Positions 37,425 to 45,914 of a stretch of 64,000 nucleotides of DNA are shown here, in pieces. This DNA is from JAWPMT01 sp965601475 (GTDB lineage Bacteria > Bacteroidota > Bacteroidia > Cytophagales > Cyclobacteriaceae). Position 1 is the stretch's first letter, and each line of letters starts with the position of its first letter. Both the position numbers and the translations under genes were made by a program. The notes under the pieces were generated by a model that did no database searches, was not told where the DNA came from, and worked only from the letters and a program-made list of their open reading frames with translations. Location of the stretch: assembly GCA_965601475.1 (NCBI GenBank), contig OZ271832.1, positions 3,782,001 to 3,846,000 of the forward strand, read 5' to 3'.

Positions 37425-37841
37425 ATGCGACCGGCAAAGCAATTGTGGATATGGCTGATGATCGCCGCTTGTCAGAGTCCCCAAAAGATCAGCAGCGGTT
37501 TAGAGGAATCATTCACTTGCGAGTGGAATGACTCCAGGACTTTCCAATTGTGCCTCACACAGCCAGGTAAGGATCAATTCCCCCGTCCAATCACCTATGA
37601 AATATTTGATCGTGGTGGTAACCTCATTCGAAATGGTCGAATCCGATCGGGCTATGTCCAATGGATTTCGGACACCGACATAGAGCTTTTTGAGACACCA
37701 GGTATGATCCCGGAGGGCATGTCAAAAGAGGATTTGATCCGTGTCTATCGCATACGGACACGAGAATTCATGTCCAAAGCGGAGTACCTGGCGCTCACGC
37801 CAAAAAAGCAAAAGCGGAGGAGGAGAAAAAAAGATGACTAG
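37425..37841 (+). CDS. Small lipoprotein with basic C-terminal tail
   Basis: A 138-residue protein of unknown function. It has a lipoprotein-type N-terminus (WLMIAAC, Cys near residue 16), a short beta-rich body and a very basic end (KKQKRRRRKKDD). It starts 24 bases after the phoD stop and is probably on the same message, so it may assist the phosphatase; this is inference from position. The ATG at 37425 is chosen over a TTG two codons upstream. Confidence 0.7.
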   Translation: MRPAKQLWIWLMIAACQSPQKISSGLEESFTCEWNDSRTFQLCLTQPGKDQFPRPITYEIFDRGGNLIRNGRIRSGYVQWISDTDIELFETPGMIPEGMSKEDLIRVYRIRTREFMSKAEYLALTPKKQKRRRRKKDD

Positions 37842-37846
37842 TCAAT

Positions 37847-38707
37847 TTAGTGACTGAGGTCAGCTACAACCTTACGAGCCAGGTCACCTCTATCCAGCAT
37901 ATCCAAATCATCAAAAGTCTCAAGCACCCTCGATACTGTTGCTGTTGGTAAGGCGATTTCAGTATTCCATAGGGTATTCGGTAAGAACCCTTGTACATCC
38001 TCCGGATTTAGCTGATACCTCTGCGCAATGGTATCTTTCAGTGACGAATCTGAAAGGCTTTGTTTGACTTGTTCCAGTAGGATATCCAGAAATTGTTTGA
38101 TCATCTGGCCATGATTACCCAGCACCTTGTCGGACGCTACCACCACAAAACAAGGCCATGGAGTTGGCCATTCACCAATCCTCCGAAAGTGCCCTGTGTC
38201 AACCAGAAATTTCGTCGTGTACTTTTCCCATAGAAAGACCATGGAAGGATGGTCAGGTAGGGTCTGGCGAGCGCCCTCGAGGTTGTCTACTACCTGGAAA
38301 TTCAGTGTATCGATGGAAAGTCCTCTGGATTCCGCAAGCAATATGGCCATCAGGTGTGAACCTGAACCATAGCGGCTGATGGCAAAGGTGGCATGACCTA
38401 GTTGCTCCAGATCCATGATATCCGTATTTGATGCGGTGTGTATGCCCCATATGAGTGGCGACTCAACATAGGTATGAATGATCTTGGAAGGATTCCCCTG
38501 GGCGATGGTTTTTGCAGCACCTTCAGTCAGCATGATAGCCATGTCCAGCGCTCCATCGGCAAGCAACTGTGCCATTCTTCCCGTTCCCTGGGTGATATCC
38601 TGCCAGACCAAATCAATGCCCATTGCTTCGAAAAGGCCCTTTTCCTTGGCCAGATGGATGGGCAGGTTGAAGTACTCCGGGACCCCTCCAACTTTCAGTG
38701 TGGTCAT
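37847..38707 (-). CDS. Cytosolic solute-binding-protein-like (NMT1/THI5 type)
   Basis: A 286-residue periplasmic-binding-protein fold of the NMT1/THI5/SsuA type. It begins directly with MTTLKVGGVPEYFNLPIHLAKEKGLF and has no signal peptide. Typical family features include the early YFNLPIHLA segment and a LADGALDMAIMLTEG hinge. No ABC permease or ATPase gene is nearby, so it is not an ordinary transporter subunit. THI5 homologues make a pyrimidine from PLP and His, but I cannot show that here. Its start overlaps the stop of the GT4 gene (ATGA). Confidence 0.75.
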   Translation of the reverse strand: MTTLKVGGVPEYFNLPIHLAKEKGLFEAMGIDLVWQDITQGTGRMAQLLADGALDMAIMLTEGAAKTIAQGNPSKIIHTYVESPLIWGIHTASNTDIMDLEQLGHATFAISRYGSGSHLMAILLAESRGLSIDTLNFQVVDNLEGARQTLPDHPSMVFLWEKYTTKFLVDTGHFRRIGEWPTPWPCFVVVASDKVLGNHGQMIKQFLDILLEQVKQSLSDSSLKDTIAQRYQLNPEDVQGFLPNTLWNTEIALPTATVSRVLETFDDLDMLDRGDLARKVVADLSH

Positions 38708-40005
38708 AGATTACCGAGTGTGCCTTGATAAAGAAAATTGATACGATCAGCTGTATTCTTCCAGGTGAGACCTGCAGCTTCTTGCTGGCACTTCTCGAGA
38801 ATCTCCTTGCGCTTAGCGCCGTCTGACAGCAAATCCGCAATGACGTGCGTGTATTGGAAGGTATCCCAATTGGGGATCTGCGGAAGGCTGGGGATAAACT
38901 GCGCGATGCCAGTGTTGGGGGATGTGAGCACGGGTACACCGTAGGCGAGTGCTTCCAAGATGACAAGTCCAAATGGCTCCGAATTGGAGGGAACAACAAG
39001 CAGGTCAAGCTTTTGCATGGCTCGCTTGATTTTTCCGGGAGCCAGGAATCCATGGAATTTCACCCGCTTGCCGAGATTGAGATGATTGACCTTCTTCTTC
39101 AATTCTGGGAGGAGATAGCCATCGCCGATCATATCAAATTGCATGGCCGGGAACCGATTTCTCAAATCCTGTACAATGTCCAGGAAATGGTTGGGCCCCT
39201 TTTGGTGGGTGAGCCTGCCGACATAGCCCACTCGCTGCTTCAAAGTGCCGTTATTGAAGGGATTGAATTTTGCTTTGATGCCGTTTGGTATGACCTCGAC
39301 TTTACTATCATCCAGACCATATTGCTCACTCATCGATTGCTTGAGTCGATCACTTACTGATAGTACATACTTGGCTTTGGCAAGCGCTTCCTGCTCTATC
39401 GCTCCGACGGCAGGATTTCCTGAAAGGCCATTTCTATCCGATTCGATGCTATGTACGTGGAAAAATACAGGTGCAGGTGATAATTTCTGGATCAGTTGAC
39501 CGGCTTTGAAAGTTACCCAGTCGTGAACATGTACCAGGTCATAGGTATTCTTGGACGCGATTTCGGCTGCGATGAGGGCATATTTGTGTGTTTCACCGAA
39601 GATTGCCGAAGTGTATTCGCCACTCAGGCTCACTTCTTCCATGGCTACATCTTCAACACGCTTCTGCTTTTCTTTCGTTTTGACGTAAGTCGTCACTTCC
39701 TCCTTGAAAAAGTAAGCGGGCAGGTAGGGCAGCAGTACACTGCCGAATTTCATTTCCTTCAGCTCTTTCACTACTTCTACTTCCTCCATCCATTCCCTGG
39801 GCTTCAACTCTACTGTATCCGCAGCGAGTAGATTCACGTTTTTCGTGCCTTTGTGCTTATCAAAGATTCTTGGCAGCAAGACATCTACCTGATGACCCAT
39901 AGCACCAAGTGCCTCGGCAATTCCCGCGCAGGCCATACCCAAGCCTCCTGTGATTTTGGGGGGATACTCCCAACTCAACATCAGTATGCGCAGTGGTTTT
40001 TTCAT
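38704..40005 (-). CDS. Glycosyltransferase family 4 (glycogen-synthase-like)
   Basis: A 433-residue GT-B enzyme. N-terminal MLSWEYPPKITGGLGMA resembles the Lys-x-Gly-Gly ADP-glucose loop of GT4/GT5 glycogen synthases. The C-terminal part has YVGRLTHQKGPN and the EX7E motif in SEPFGLVILEALAYG. GT4 members use ADP- or UDP-glucose to make glycogen or surface sugars; Bacteroidota copies of this type are often annotated as glycogen synthase-like. ATG at 40005 chosen. It is coupled to the solute-binding-like gene downstream (ATGA). Confidence 0.85.
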   Translation of the reverse strand: MKKPLRILMLSWEYPPKITGGLGMACAGIAEALGAMGHQVDVLLPRIFDKHKGTKNVNLLAADTVELKPREWMEEVEVVKELKEMKFGSVLLPYLPAYFFKEEVTTYVKTKEKQKRVEDVAMEEVSLSGEYTSAIFGETHKYALIAAEIASKNTYDLVHVHDWVTFKAGQLIQKLSPAPVFFHVHSIESDRNGLSGNPAVGAIEQEALAKAKYVLSVSDRLKQSMSEQYGLDDSKVEVIPNGIKAKFNPFNNGTLKQRVGYVGRLTHQKGPNHFLDIVQDLRNRFPAMQFDMIGDGYLLPELKKKVNHLNLGKRVKFHGFLAPGKIKRAMQKLDLLVVPSNSEPFGLVILEALAYGVPVLTSPNTGIAQFIPSLPQIPNWDTFQYTHVIADLLSDGAKRKEILEKCQQEAAGLTWKNTADRINFLYQGTLGNL

Positions 40006-40035
40006 ATGATTCAGCACTTCAGGTGAGCTCTGAAG

Positions 40036-41682
40036 TTAAGGATTATTCTCATATTCTACCCTCAAAATGTCCGCCTTTATGCCTTGGTCCTGCATGAATT
40101 CAATCCAAAACAACTGCTGTGCCGACAAGTGATCGTTGGGCGATTTGATTTCATAGAAGTGATAATCCAATTCGTTCCAGATGAATAGGTCCGGAAACCC
40201 CTTGGTATTGTCCTTAGGGTTCTTGGCCATCTCCAAAAGGACGGCACCCAATTGACGGGGTCCAAGAAAATCAAGCACTAGTTCGAGGTGGGTACTCATG
40301 TCTTCATACCAGTAGACGAATGGGTTTGCCACACCACGTTTTTCCAACAACAGTTTTCTGATCTTATTCTTTAGTAATTTCCTTGTCTTCAGCCGGTCCA
40401 TGATCGAGATCAGGGACGTTGCTCGCTTTTCAAAGAAACTTTCGTAGATATCGGCTGGGATGCGCTGCAGCGGATGGTGAAAGCTGTCCCTTGACTGATC
40501 GAAGAGCTCTTCCCAGAATATCAGACCAAATAGATTTCTCCAAATGAAATTCTCGGCATGAAGCCCTTCAAAGCCCTGCTGTACGAAGTGTTGGATGGCA
40601 AGTCGCTCTACCCGGTCTTCATGTTGCCTGGCTTGCAGCGTGACCAGGGGAGCATCCGATAGACGGGCTGTCATGCTTCGGTTGATACGAACTTTGGGGC
40701 GACTCAGAAAATCCTTTGCAAATATCCGTTCAGTGGCGTTTTGATAGCTTTCGAGCATTTCGATGGCGAGTTGAGTGGCGGGCTCCAGATGACCCTGCTT
40801 GTCCAGGATACGTACCCGTCTTTCGCGGGCGGGCGGCATGTTAGTGAGTCCGTAATAGTGGAGTGCAAGATCATTTGCTCCTTCACGCTCCAACTGCTGA
40901 CCGAAGGTTATGCAGAGCTTTCCCATCGCCCTTGACGCATGTGGGTGTCGCCCAAACTCCTGCCAATTGACATCTGTCAATGTCTCCTGAATCTCGAGCG
41001 CTGGAAATACCTTCATGGCTTTGCTGATGAGCGATTTCAATTCGCTTACCTCAAAAAAAGCCAGAGCCTCTTCCCTTGACTGACACCAGGCTGAGAAACG
41101 TGACTCATCCAGCTTTTCCAGTCTCACATTGCCGATATCCCGTATGACGAACTCTGTCATTTGCGCCTTGTAGGTACCAAAAAACAAAAGTTTCAAAAAC
41201 TCGAAATCCCTTCGTTTCTGTACTTCTACAATGCGGTCTTTGGCGGGGAGTTCCAGATAGGAAACTTCATCGCCGATGAGGTATTCAATCCATTCGATCT
41301 TTTTCGCCTGTTTCAGGTCTTTCAGCCGGTCACTGAAATGACTCCATAGTTCGTTCCTGGTGAAAAGGTTGAATGCTTCGTAAACATTAGGAATTTGCTC
41401 GCTGATGAAGGCGCCAGCTTCCAATTCGTTAGCAGCGGTTTCGGGATCAGGAATTTCCTCATATTGAATCTTCGAAAGCCGGTAAAGCGGGCCTTTGCGA
41501 TTGGAAAAACGGACAAACAAGAGCTGCGCGGGTTCACTTAACTGGCGAAAAGCAGAGATAAAATCATGCTCCGGCGTCCCCAGCACCTGTCCATAGTGCG
41601 CTTCAACAAAAGTCAACAGGTACCTGAAATAATCCAGGTAATATTTCTGTGGGAGGATGATCTTGTCAGAGGTCTGAGGCAT
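40036..41682 (-). CDS. FAN1-like VRR-NUC nuclease
   Basis: A 548-residue protein with a C-terminal VRR-NUC (PD-D/ExK) domain. The active-site parts are GFPDLFIW and FYEIKSPNDHLSAQQ (about residues 495-525). The long helical N-terminal and middle regions correspond to the SAP-like and TPR parts of FAN1. FAN1 enzymes trim 5' flaps and unhook DNA interstrand crosslinks; bacterial FAN1 is known from Pseudomonas. The start is the ATG at 41682; the reading six codons longer begins with TTG. This ATG lies in the loop of an 11-bp inverted repeat. Confidence 0.85.
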   Translation of the reverse strand: MPQTSDKIILPQKYYLDYFRYLLTFVEAHYGQVLGTPEHDFISAFRQLSEPAQLLFVRFSNRKGPLYRLSKIQYEEIPDPETAANELEAGAFISEQIPNVYEAFNLFTRNELWSHFSDRLKDLKQAKKIEWIEYLIGDEVSYLELPAKDRIVEVQKRRDFEFLKLLFFGTYKAQMTEFVIRDIGNVRLEKLDESRFSAWCQSREEALAFFEVSELKSLISKAMKVFPALEIQETLTDVNWQEFGRHPHASRAMGKLCITFGQQLEREGANDLALHYYGLTNMPPARERRVRILDKQGHLEPATQLAIEMLESYQNATERIFAKDFLSRPKVRINRSMTARLSDAPLVTLQARQHEDRVERLAIQHFVQQGFEGLHAENFIWRNLFGLIFWEELFDQSRDSFHHPLQRIPADIYESFFEKRATSLISIMDRLKTRKLLKNKIRKLLLEKRGVANPFVYWYEDMSTHLELVLDFLGPRQLGAVLLEMAKNPKDNTKGFPDLFIWNELDYHFYEIKSPNDHLSAQQLFWIEFMQDQGIKADILRVEYENNP

Positions 41683-41693
41683 ACCTCTGACAA
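41663..41693 (-). promoter_or_regulatory. Inverted repeat framing the FAN1 start codon
   Basis: TTGTCAGAGGT (41663-41673) and ACCTCTGACAA (41683-41693) form a perfect 11-bp inverted repeat around a 9-base loop. In the mRNA that loop begins with the ATG of the nuclease gene. It could be a translation-control hairpin or, as DNA, a repressor operator. It has no T-run, so it is not a terminator. Confidence 0.6.
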
Positions 41694-41715
41694 ATTTCAA
41701 CCATTATCACTTAAA

Positions 41716-41979
41716 TCATGGACGATACCACAATCTAACCACCTGGTACCACTTGGAAGCGGATTCTCCGCCGGTCCAAAGCTCAGTATCCTGGCTGCCT
41801 TCTTCCTCTTCGTCGTGGATGTTTGGAAGAAGTAGCGTTTCCACATTAATCACGTCAACATTGTTTTGACTCACCCACTGGTCCATCTCTCCCAGTAAGT
41901 CGTCAAAGTGTTGCATGGAGCCTGATTTGAAGAAGCCTCCTTTTTTCTTTTCAGGCACAAAGTCTTTGCATTTGATCAT
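41716..41979 (-). CDS. Small acidic conserved-type protein
   Basis: An 87-residue protein I cannot name. A basic N-terminus (KKKGG) leads to a predicted helix, then VDVINVETLLLPN and an acidic stretch (HDEEEEGSQD). It ends in Trp/Tyr-rich YQVVRLWYRP. The ordered hydrophobic pattern and the fit between two genes (24 and 33 bases away) argue that it is real. There is no signal peptide. Confidence 0.65.
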   Translation of the reverse strand: MIKCKDFVPEKKKGGFFKSGSMQHFDDLLGEMDQWVSQNNVDVINVETLLLPNIHDEEEEGSQDTELWTGGESASKWYQVVRLWYRP

Positions 41980-42003
41980 AGCGGCGAATTTTCAATAATA
42001 AAA

Positions 42004-42858
42004 CTATTCATTCACAACTACCGCGAGCTTATTGCCTGCGGGGTTGGTGGCGAGTCTGGTAATCCCAGTAAGACCGAAGTTAGAAAAATCAGCTATAAGT
42101 TCCCATTCCTGTTCATTTTTGAGGGTGAATAGCTTATCTCCCTGGCCCATGATCACGGTGCCCGTAGGCGTCCAACACAAGTCTTCAGAGCCTTGTAGCG
42201 TTTTGCCGATGAGTGATGTGCTTTGACTTTTGGGCTCATATCTCAAGATGCGCCATTCTCCCTGGGCCTTGCTGATGTAACTGATGGCCTTCTCGTTGGG
42301 GATTTTGTGTAAGGACCGACCAATTTTTTCATCGATGACTGTCGCCACCCCAGATTTAACATTGATTTGTTGCAGCGTTGGCGGAGCGCCCAGGACAAAT
42401 GAAAAGACCGTCTTCTTATCAAACCAGCAATGATATCCAATGACCAGCTCTGGTATCAGCACAAATCGCTCACCGGCCTTAATGTCGTATTGCCATAGCA
42501 GTTGCTCGCCGCTTCGTTCGAGGATGATGGTGCTGACTGACTTTCCTTTTGGCATTTCAATTGGAGAATACTCGCTTCCATCAGAGTCACTGATTTTCGT
42601 TTTTTCTCCCGTGTTCAAGTTGTACCTTATGATGTCTGTCTGGTCATTGGATTGCCAGGAAGTATAGTAGAGATAACTTCCGTTTCCCGAAAAAGAAGGT
42701 TGGTTGTCATAGCCGTCATTCTTGGAGACGTTTTGAGGGTTGGCTACTGTATACTTCCCGCCGGATTGCTGCAGGTCAAAGAGATACACCTCTGTGCTGG
42801 GTTGGGCGAAGGTGACTACAGCGCCAAACCAGGACAGTAGGACAAGTGCGCACTTCAT
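42004..42858 (-). CDS. Exported PD40/TolB-like beta-propeller protein
   Basis: A 284-residue protein with a signal peptide (about 1-19, ending TFAQ) and WD40-like PD40 repeats, for example NQPSFSGNGSYLYYTSW and EYSPIEMP. It resembles the propeller domain of TolB without the other domains. Function unknown; possibly binds envelope proteins. ATG at 42858 chosen for the signal peptide. It follows the SIMPL gene after 32 bases. Confidence 0.78.
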   Translation of the reverse strand: MKCALVLLSWFGAVVTFAQPSTEVYLFDLQQSGGKYTVANPQNVSKNDGYDNQPSFSGNGSYLYYTSWQSNDQTDIIRYNLNTGEKTKISDSDGSEYSPIEMPKGKSVSTIILERSGEQLLWQYDIKAGERFVLIPELVIGYHCWFDKKTVFSFVLGAPPTLQQINVKSGVATVIDEKIGRSLHKIPNEKAISYISKAQGEWRILRYEPKSQSTSLIGKTLQGSEDLCWTPTGTVIMGQGDKLFTLKNEQEWELIADFSNFGLTGITRLATNPAGNKLAVVVNE

Positions 42859-42890
42859 GATCTTTTTTGGAAAAGATACAGCCAAATTTG

Positions 42891-43583
42891 CTATTGCTCG
42901 GGCTTAAGGATAAACTCCATGTATATGGATTCCGAAAGCGTTTGTTTCCGGAGTTCGAATTCTACGCCGTTTTCCGTATCGGCTGCCATTTCCATGGCTC
43001 TGCCTCTGAAGACAGGGTTTGATTGAGGGATACCATATTCGATCGTGCTCACCGTGGCAACCTCCATATCTACATTACGGGCAATCAGATCTGCTTTCGA
43101 TCTTGCTTCGCCGATGGCCTGTGCGATGAGTTCATCCTTTTTGATTTTGGCCAAGGTCTTGGAAATACGAAATTGGACTGAGCTGCTGACGTCAATCTCG
43201 GAGACAGATATCGCTTCAATCAGTTTGGTGACCGCTATGCTTTTTGCGGGGAGCTGCATTTGACAATAGAAAGAAGCGATGTATCCGGAAGGCCTCTTCT
43301 CGTTGTATTTCCGGATAGCACGAATGTATGCCGAGCTTACCTTCAATTCCTCTTTGCTATAGCCCAGGTCTTGGAGGATGTCTTGAATTCCCCTGAGTTT
43401 GCGTTCGGCCTCATTGTTGGCTTTTTCGGTATCTGATCCTGATCCTTCGACATTAAGATAGACAATGGCTTCATCTGGTGCTACTTGTGCTTCACTATTG
43501 CCATTGATCTTCAGCACTGCCTGAGACATGGCCGAATTTGAGAGAAACATCAGGAAAAGAAGTGATTGCATCAACTTTTTCAT
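42891..43583 (-). CDS. SIMPL-domain (DUF541) exported protein
   Basis: A 230-residue protein with a signal peptide (1-20, ending AMSQ) and one SIMPL/DUF541 domain. Typical blocks are LKINGNSEAQVAPDEAIVYL at its start, SSAYIRAIRKYN in the middle and AIGEARSKADLIA towards the end. E. coli YggE is a relative linked to oxidative stress; the biochemical role is unknown. ATG at 43583 gives the clean signal peptide. Confidence 0.88.
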   Translation of the reverse strand: MKKLMQSLLFLMFLSNSAMSQAVLKINGNSEAQVAPDEAIVYLNVEGSGSDTEKANNEAERKLRGIQDILQDLGYSKEELKVSSAYIRAIRKYNEKRPSGYIASFYCQMQLPAKSIAVTKLIEAISVSEIDVSSSVQFRISKTLAKIKKDELIAQAIGEARSKADLIARNVDMEVATVSTIEYGIPQSNPVFRGRAMEMAADTENGVEFELRKQTLSESIYMEFILKPEQ

Positions 43584-43623
43584 AGCGACTAGCTTTTCAG
43601 CTAGAAGGTACAAAAAGCGTGCC

Positions 43624-44559
43624 CTACAGTAAGTGCAACTGGATCAGTTTTTCGACTAATACCTCATTGATGCGGCGGTAAGACTCGTGGCTCCATCCCC
43701 CGACGTGGGGGGTGAGCAATACCTGGGGAGAATGGATCAGATAGTCGAAGTCGGACTGCTGCTCCGGACTCATCTTATGCAGTTTCTCATTCTCCAGAAC
43801 GTCCAGCCCTGCGCCATAAAGCCTTCCGCTCTGTAGTAAATCCACAACCGTGTGATTGCTCATGACACCACCTCTGGCGGTGTTTATTAGTATGAAAAGC
43901 TTTTTGAATCGAGACAGGTACGCATGATCAAAGAGGTTTTTTGTCTCATCGGTTAAGGGCACATGTATGCTCAGGATTTCCGTTTCCTGGAAAAGCGTCT
44001 CCAGGTCTACCTCCTGTACTCGATCATTCCCAAATCCGGATTTGTATTTATCGTAGGCCATCACTCTGCAACCAAAGCCCGCCAGCTTTTCCACGAAGGC
44101 GCTACCCATGTAGCCATAGCCAAAGATGCCCACAGTCTTGCCTTTCAGCTCCAACCCACGATTACCTTCACGGTCCCAGATACGGTCACGTACTTGTTTG
44201 TCAGCCAAATGCAGTTTATGGAGGAGGGATAGGAGTACCCCAACCGCGTGCTCACCCAATGAGTCACGATTGCCTTCAGGTGCATTGACCCATGCAATCT
44301 TCTTTGCTTTGAGGTAGTCGAGATCCATCTTTTCGATTCCTGCGCCGGCCCTGGCCACAAACTTCAGATTTGGCGCTGCATCAATCAGCTCCCTGTCCAC
44401 AGCCGTCTTACTCCTCACGAAGAGTCCCTCCACGTTGTTTAGGCGGGACAAAATTCCAGGTCTGGTAATGTCGGGTTCGTAACTCACCTTACATTTCCTG
44501 TCCGCCAGCAGGCCCAGAATGGACTCATGCATTTCATCAATAATAAGAATGTGTTTCAT
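43624..44559 (-). CDS. D-2-hydroxyacid dehydrogenase (SerA-like)
   Basis: A 311-residue NAD-dependent dehydrogenase. Nucleotide-binding GIFGYGYMGSAF (about 144-155) lies between the catalytic-domain halves. The Arg of the NTARGG block and the His of LLTPHVGGWS are the usual catalytic residues. There is no ACT domain, so it is not a full phosphoglycerate dehydrogenase; substrate uncertain (3-phosphoglycerate, glyoxylate or another 2-keto acid). It begins two bases after the mgtE stop. Confidence 0.87.
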   Translation of the reverse strand: MKHILIIDEMHESILGLLADRKCKVSYEPDITRPGILSRLNNVEGLFVRSKTAVDRELIDAAPNLKFVARAGAGIEKMDLDYLKAKKIAWVNAPEGNRDSLGEHAVGVLLSLLHKLHLADKQVRDRIWDREGNRGLELKGKTVGIFGYGYMGSAFVEKLAGFGCRVMAYDKYKSGFGNDRVQEVDLETLFQETEILSIHVPLTDETKNLFDHAYLSRFKKLFILINTARGGVMSNHTVVDLLQSGRLYGAGLDVLENEKLHKMSPEQQSDFDYLIHSPQVLLTPHVGGWSHESYRRINEVLVEKLIQLHLL

Positions 44560-44561
44560 TG

Positions 44562-45914
44562 CTATAGGCTGAAAATAGCTCGTGCCAGGGAGAAGTAAAC
44601 GGCGAGACCGAGTAAGTCGTTGGCAGTGGTGATAAATGGACCTGAGGCCAAGGCTGGATTGACACCAAATTTGTCCAATGCCAATGGCGTGACTGTACCC
44701 ATAAAGGAAGCCAGAAGTATGACACTGAATAGCGCAATAGAAACCGTGTACGCCAGCAGTGCTTCATTAAATATGAGAATGACTGCTCCCAGTACCATCA
44801 GCGATAGGATTGCGCCATTTACGATGGCCACAAAAAGTACGCGAGTGAGTCGTTCGGCCATGGAAGCGGCGAATGCGCTGGGGTTGGCAAGACTCTGAAC
44901 TACAATCGAAGAAGATTGAATGCCAACGTTTCCTCCGGTGGCCATGATAAGGGGGATGAACAAGGCAATCCCTGATATGATGGCAATATCGCCTCGAAAT
45001 ACGTCGGTAATCTGAGCGGCGAGTAGTCCACCTCCCATACCAATGATCAGCCATGGCAATCGTGCTTTCGACAGCGACCACACTGAAGCGTCTTCATCGA
45101 CACCGTTGGAGATACCGGACATGATCTGCCTTTCCTCTTCAGCTGTCTCAGTAATCACATCCACAATGTCATCGATCGTGATTCGGCCGACGAGCTTGCC
45201 CCGTGGAGTGATCACTGGGACTGCATCAAGATCATACTTCCGCATAATGGAGGCTACTTCGTCCTCTTCCATGTAGGTTTCTACTGTATGAATGTCGTCC
45301 TCGTAGATATCCGATACTTTGGTATGATCTTCAGCTAAAATCACCCGCTTCAAGCTCACCCTGCCAATAAGTCGGTCCAGGTCATCGACCACATAAACTG
45401 AATAGATCTTCTCTACTTTCTCGGCTTGTTTACGAATTTCCTCAATACACTGTCTGATGTTCCAATTCTTGTTGGCTTTGATGAGCTCTTTGGCCATCAG
45501 GCCTCCAGCTACGTCTTCGTCGTAGCGCATGAGATCTGTGATATGGCCTGCTTTCTCGTCGTCGTCGATCAGCGAGATTACCTCTTCCCGCTTTTTCAAC
45601 GGAAACTGCATGATCACATCCGCACCATCATCAGAGTCCAGATTCTCAAGAAATTTCGCGATGTCCGCAATTTCGAAATGCTCGAGAAATTCCTTTCTCA
45701 CGTCCTCATCGATTTCAATGAGGATTGCGGCGTCTACTTCCTCCGGCAAAATGTCAAAAACGAATTTGCATTCTTCAGGGTCAAACTCCTCCAAAAGCAG
45801 GGAGATATCTGCCGGGTTGATACCGTCCAAAGTGTTCTTGATGAAATCAACGTCTTTACCATCTAGCGCCTCCTGGAACTGGTCAAGGTAATCCTTCGTC
45901 AATGAAAATTCCAT
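44562..45914 (-). CDS. mgtE: Magnesium transporter MgtE
   Basis: A 450-residue MgtE. N-terminal acidic helical domain (about 1-120), two CBS domains (about 130-250), a connecting helix and five C-terminal transmembrane helices. The pore block FIPLIMATGGNVGIQSSS is characteristic. The acidic N and CBS domains sense cytosolic Mg2+ and close the channel. The ATG at 45914 overlaps the rsmA stop (ATGA) and matches the family N-terminus; another ATG four codons upstream is possible. Confidence 0.94.
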   Translation of the reverse strand: MEFSLTKDYLDQFQEALDGKDVDFIKNTLDGINPADISLLLEEFDPEECKFVFDILPEEVDAAILIEIDEDVRKEFLEHFEIADIAKFLENLDSDDGADVIMQFPLKKREEVISLIDDDEKAGHITDLMRYDEDVAGGLMAKELIKANKNWNIRQCIEEIRKQAEKVEKIYSVYVVDDLDRLIGRVSLKRVILAEDHTKVSDIYEDDIHTVETYMEEDEVASIMRKYDLDAVPVITPRGKLVGRITIDDIVDVITETAEEERQIMSGISNGVDEDASVWSLSKARLPWLIIGMGGGLLAAQITDVFRGDIAIISGIALFIPLIMATGGNVGIQSSSIVVQSLANPSAFAASMAERLTRVLFVAIVNGAILSLMVLGAVILIFNEALLAYTVSIALFSVILLASFMGTVTPLALDKFGVNPALASGPFITTANDLLGLAVYFSLARAIFSL

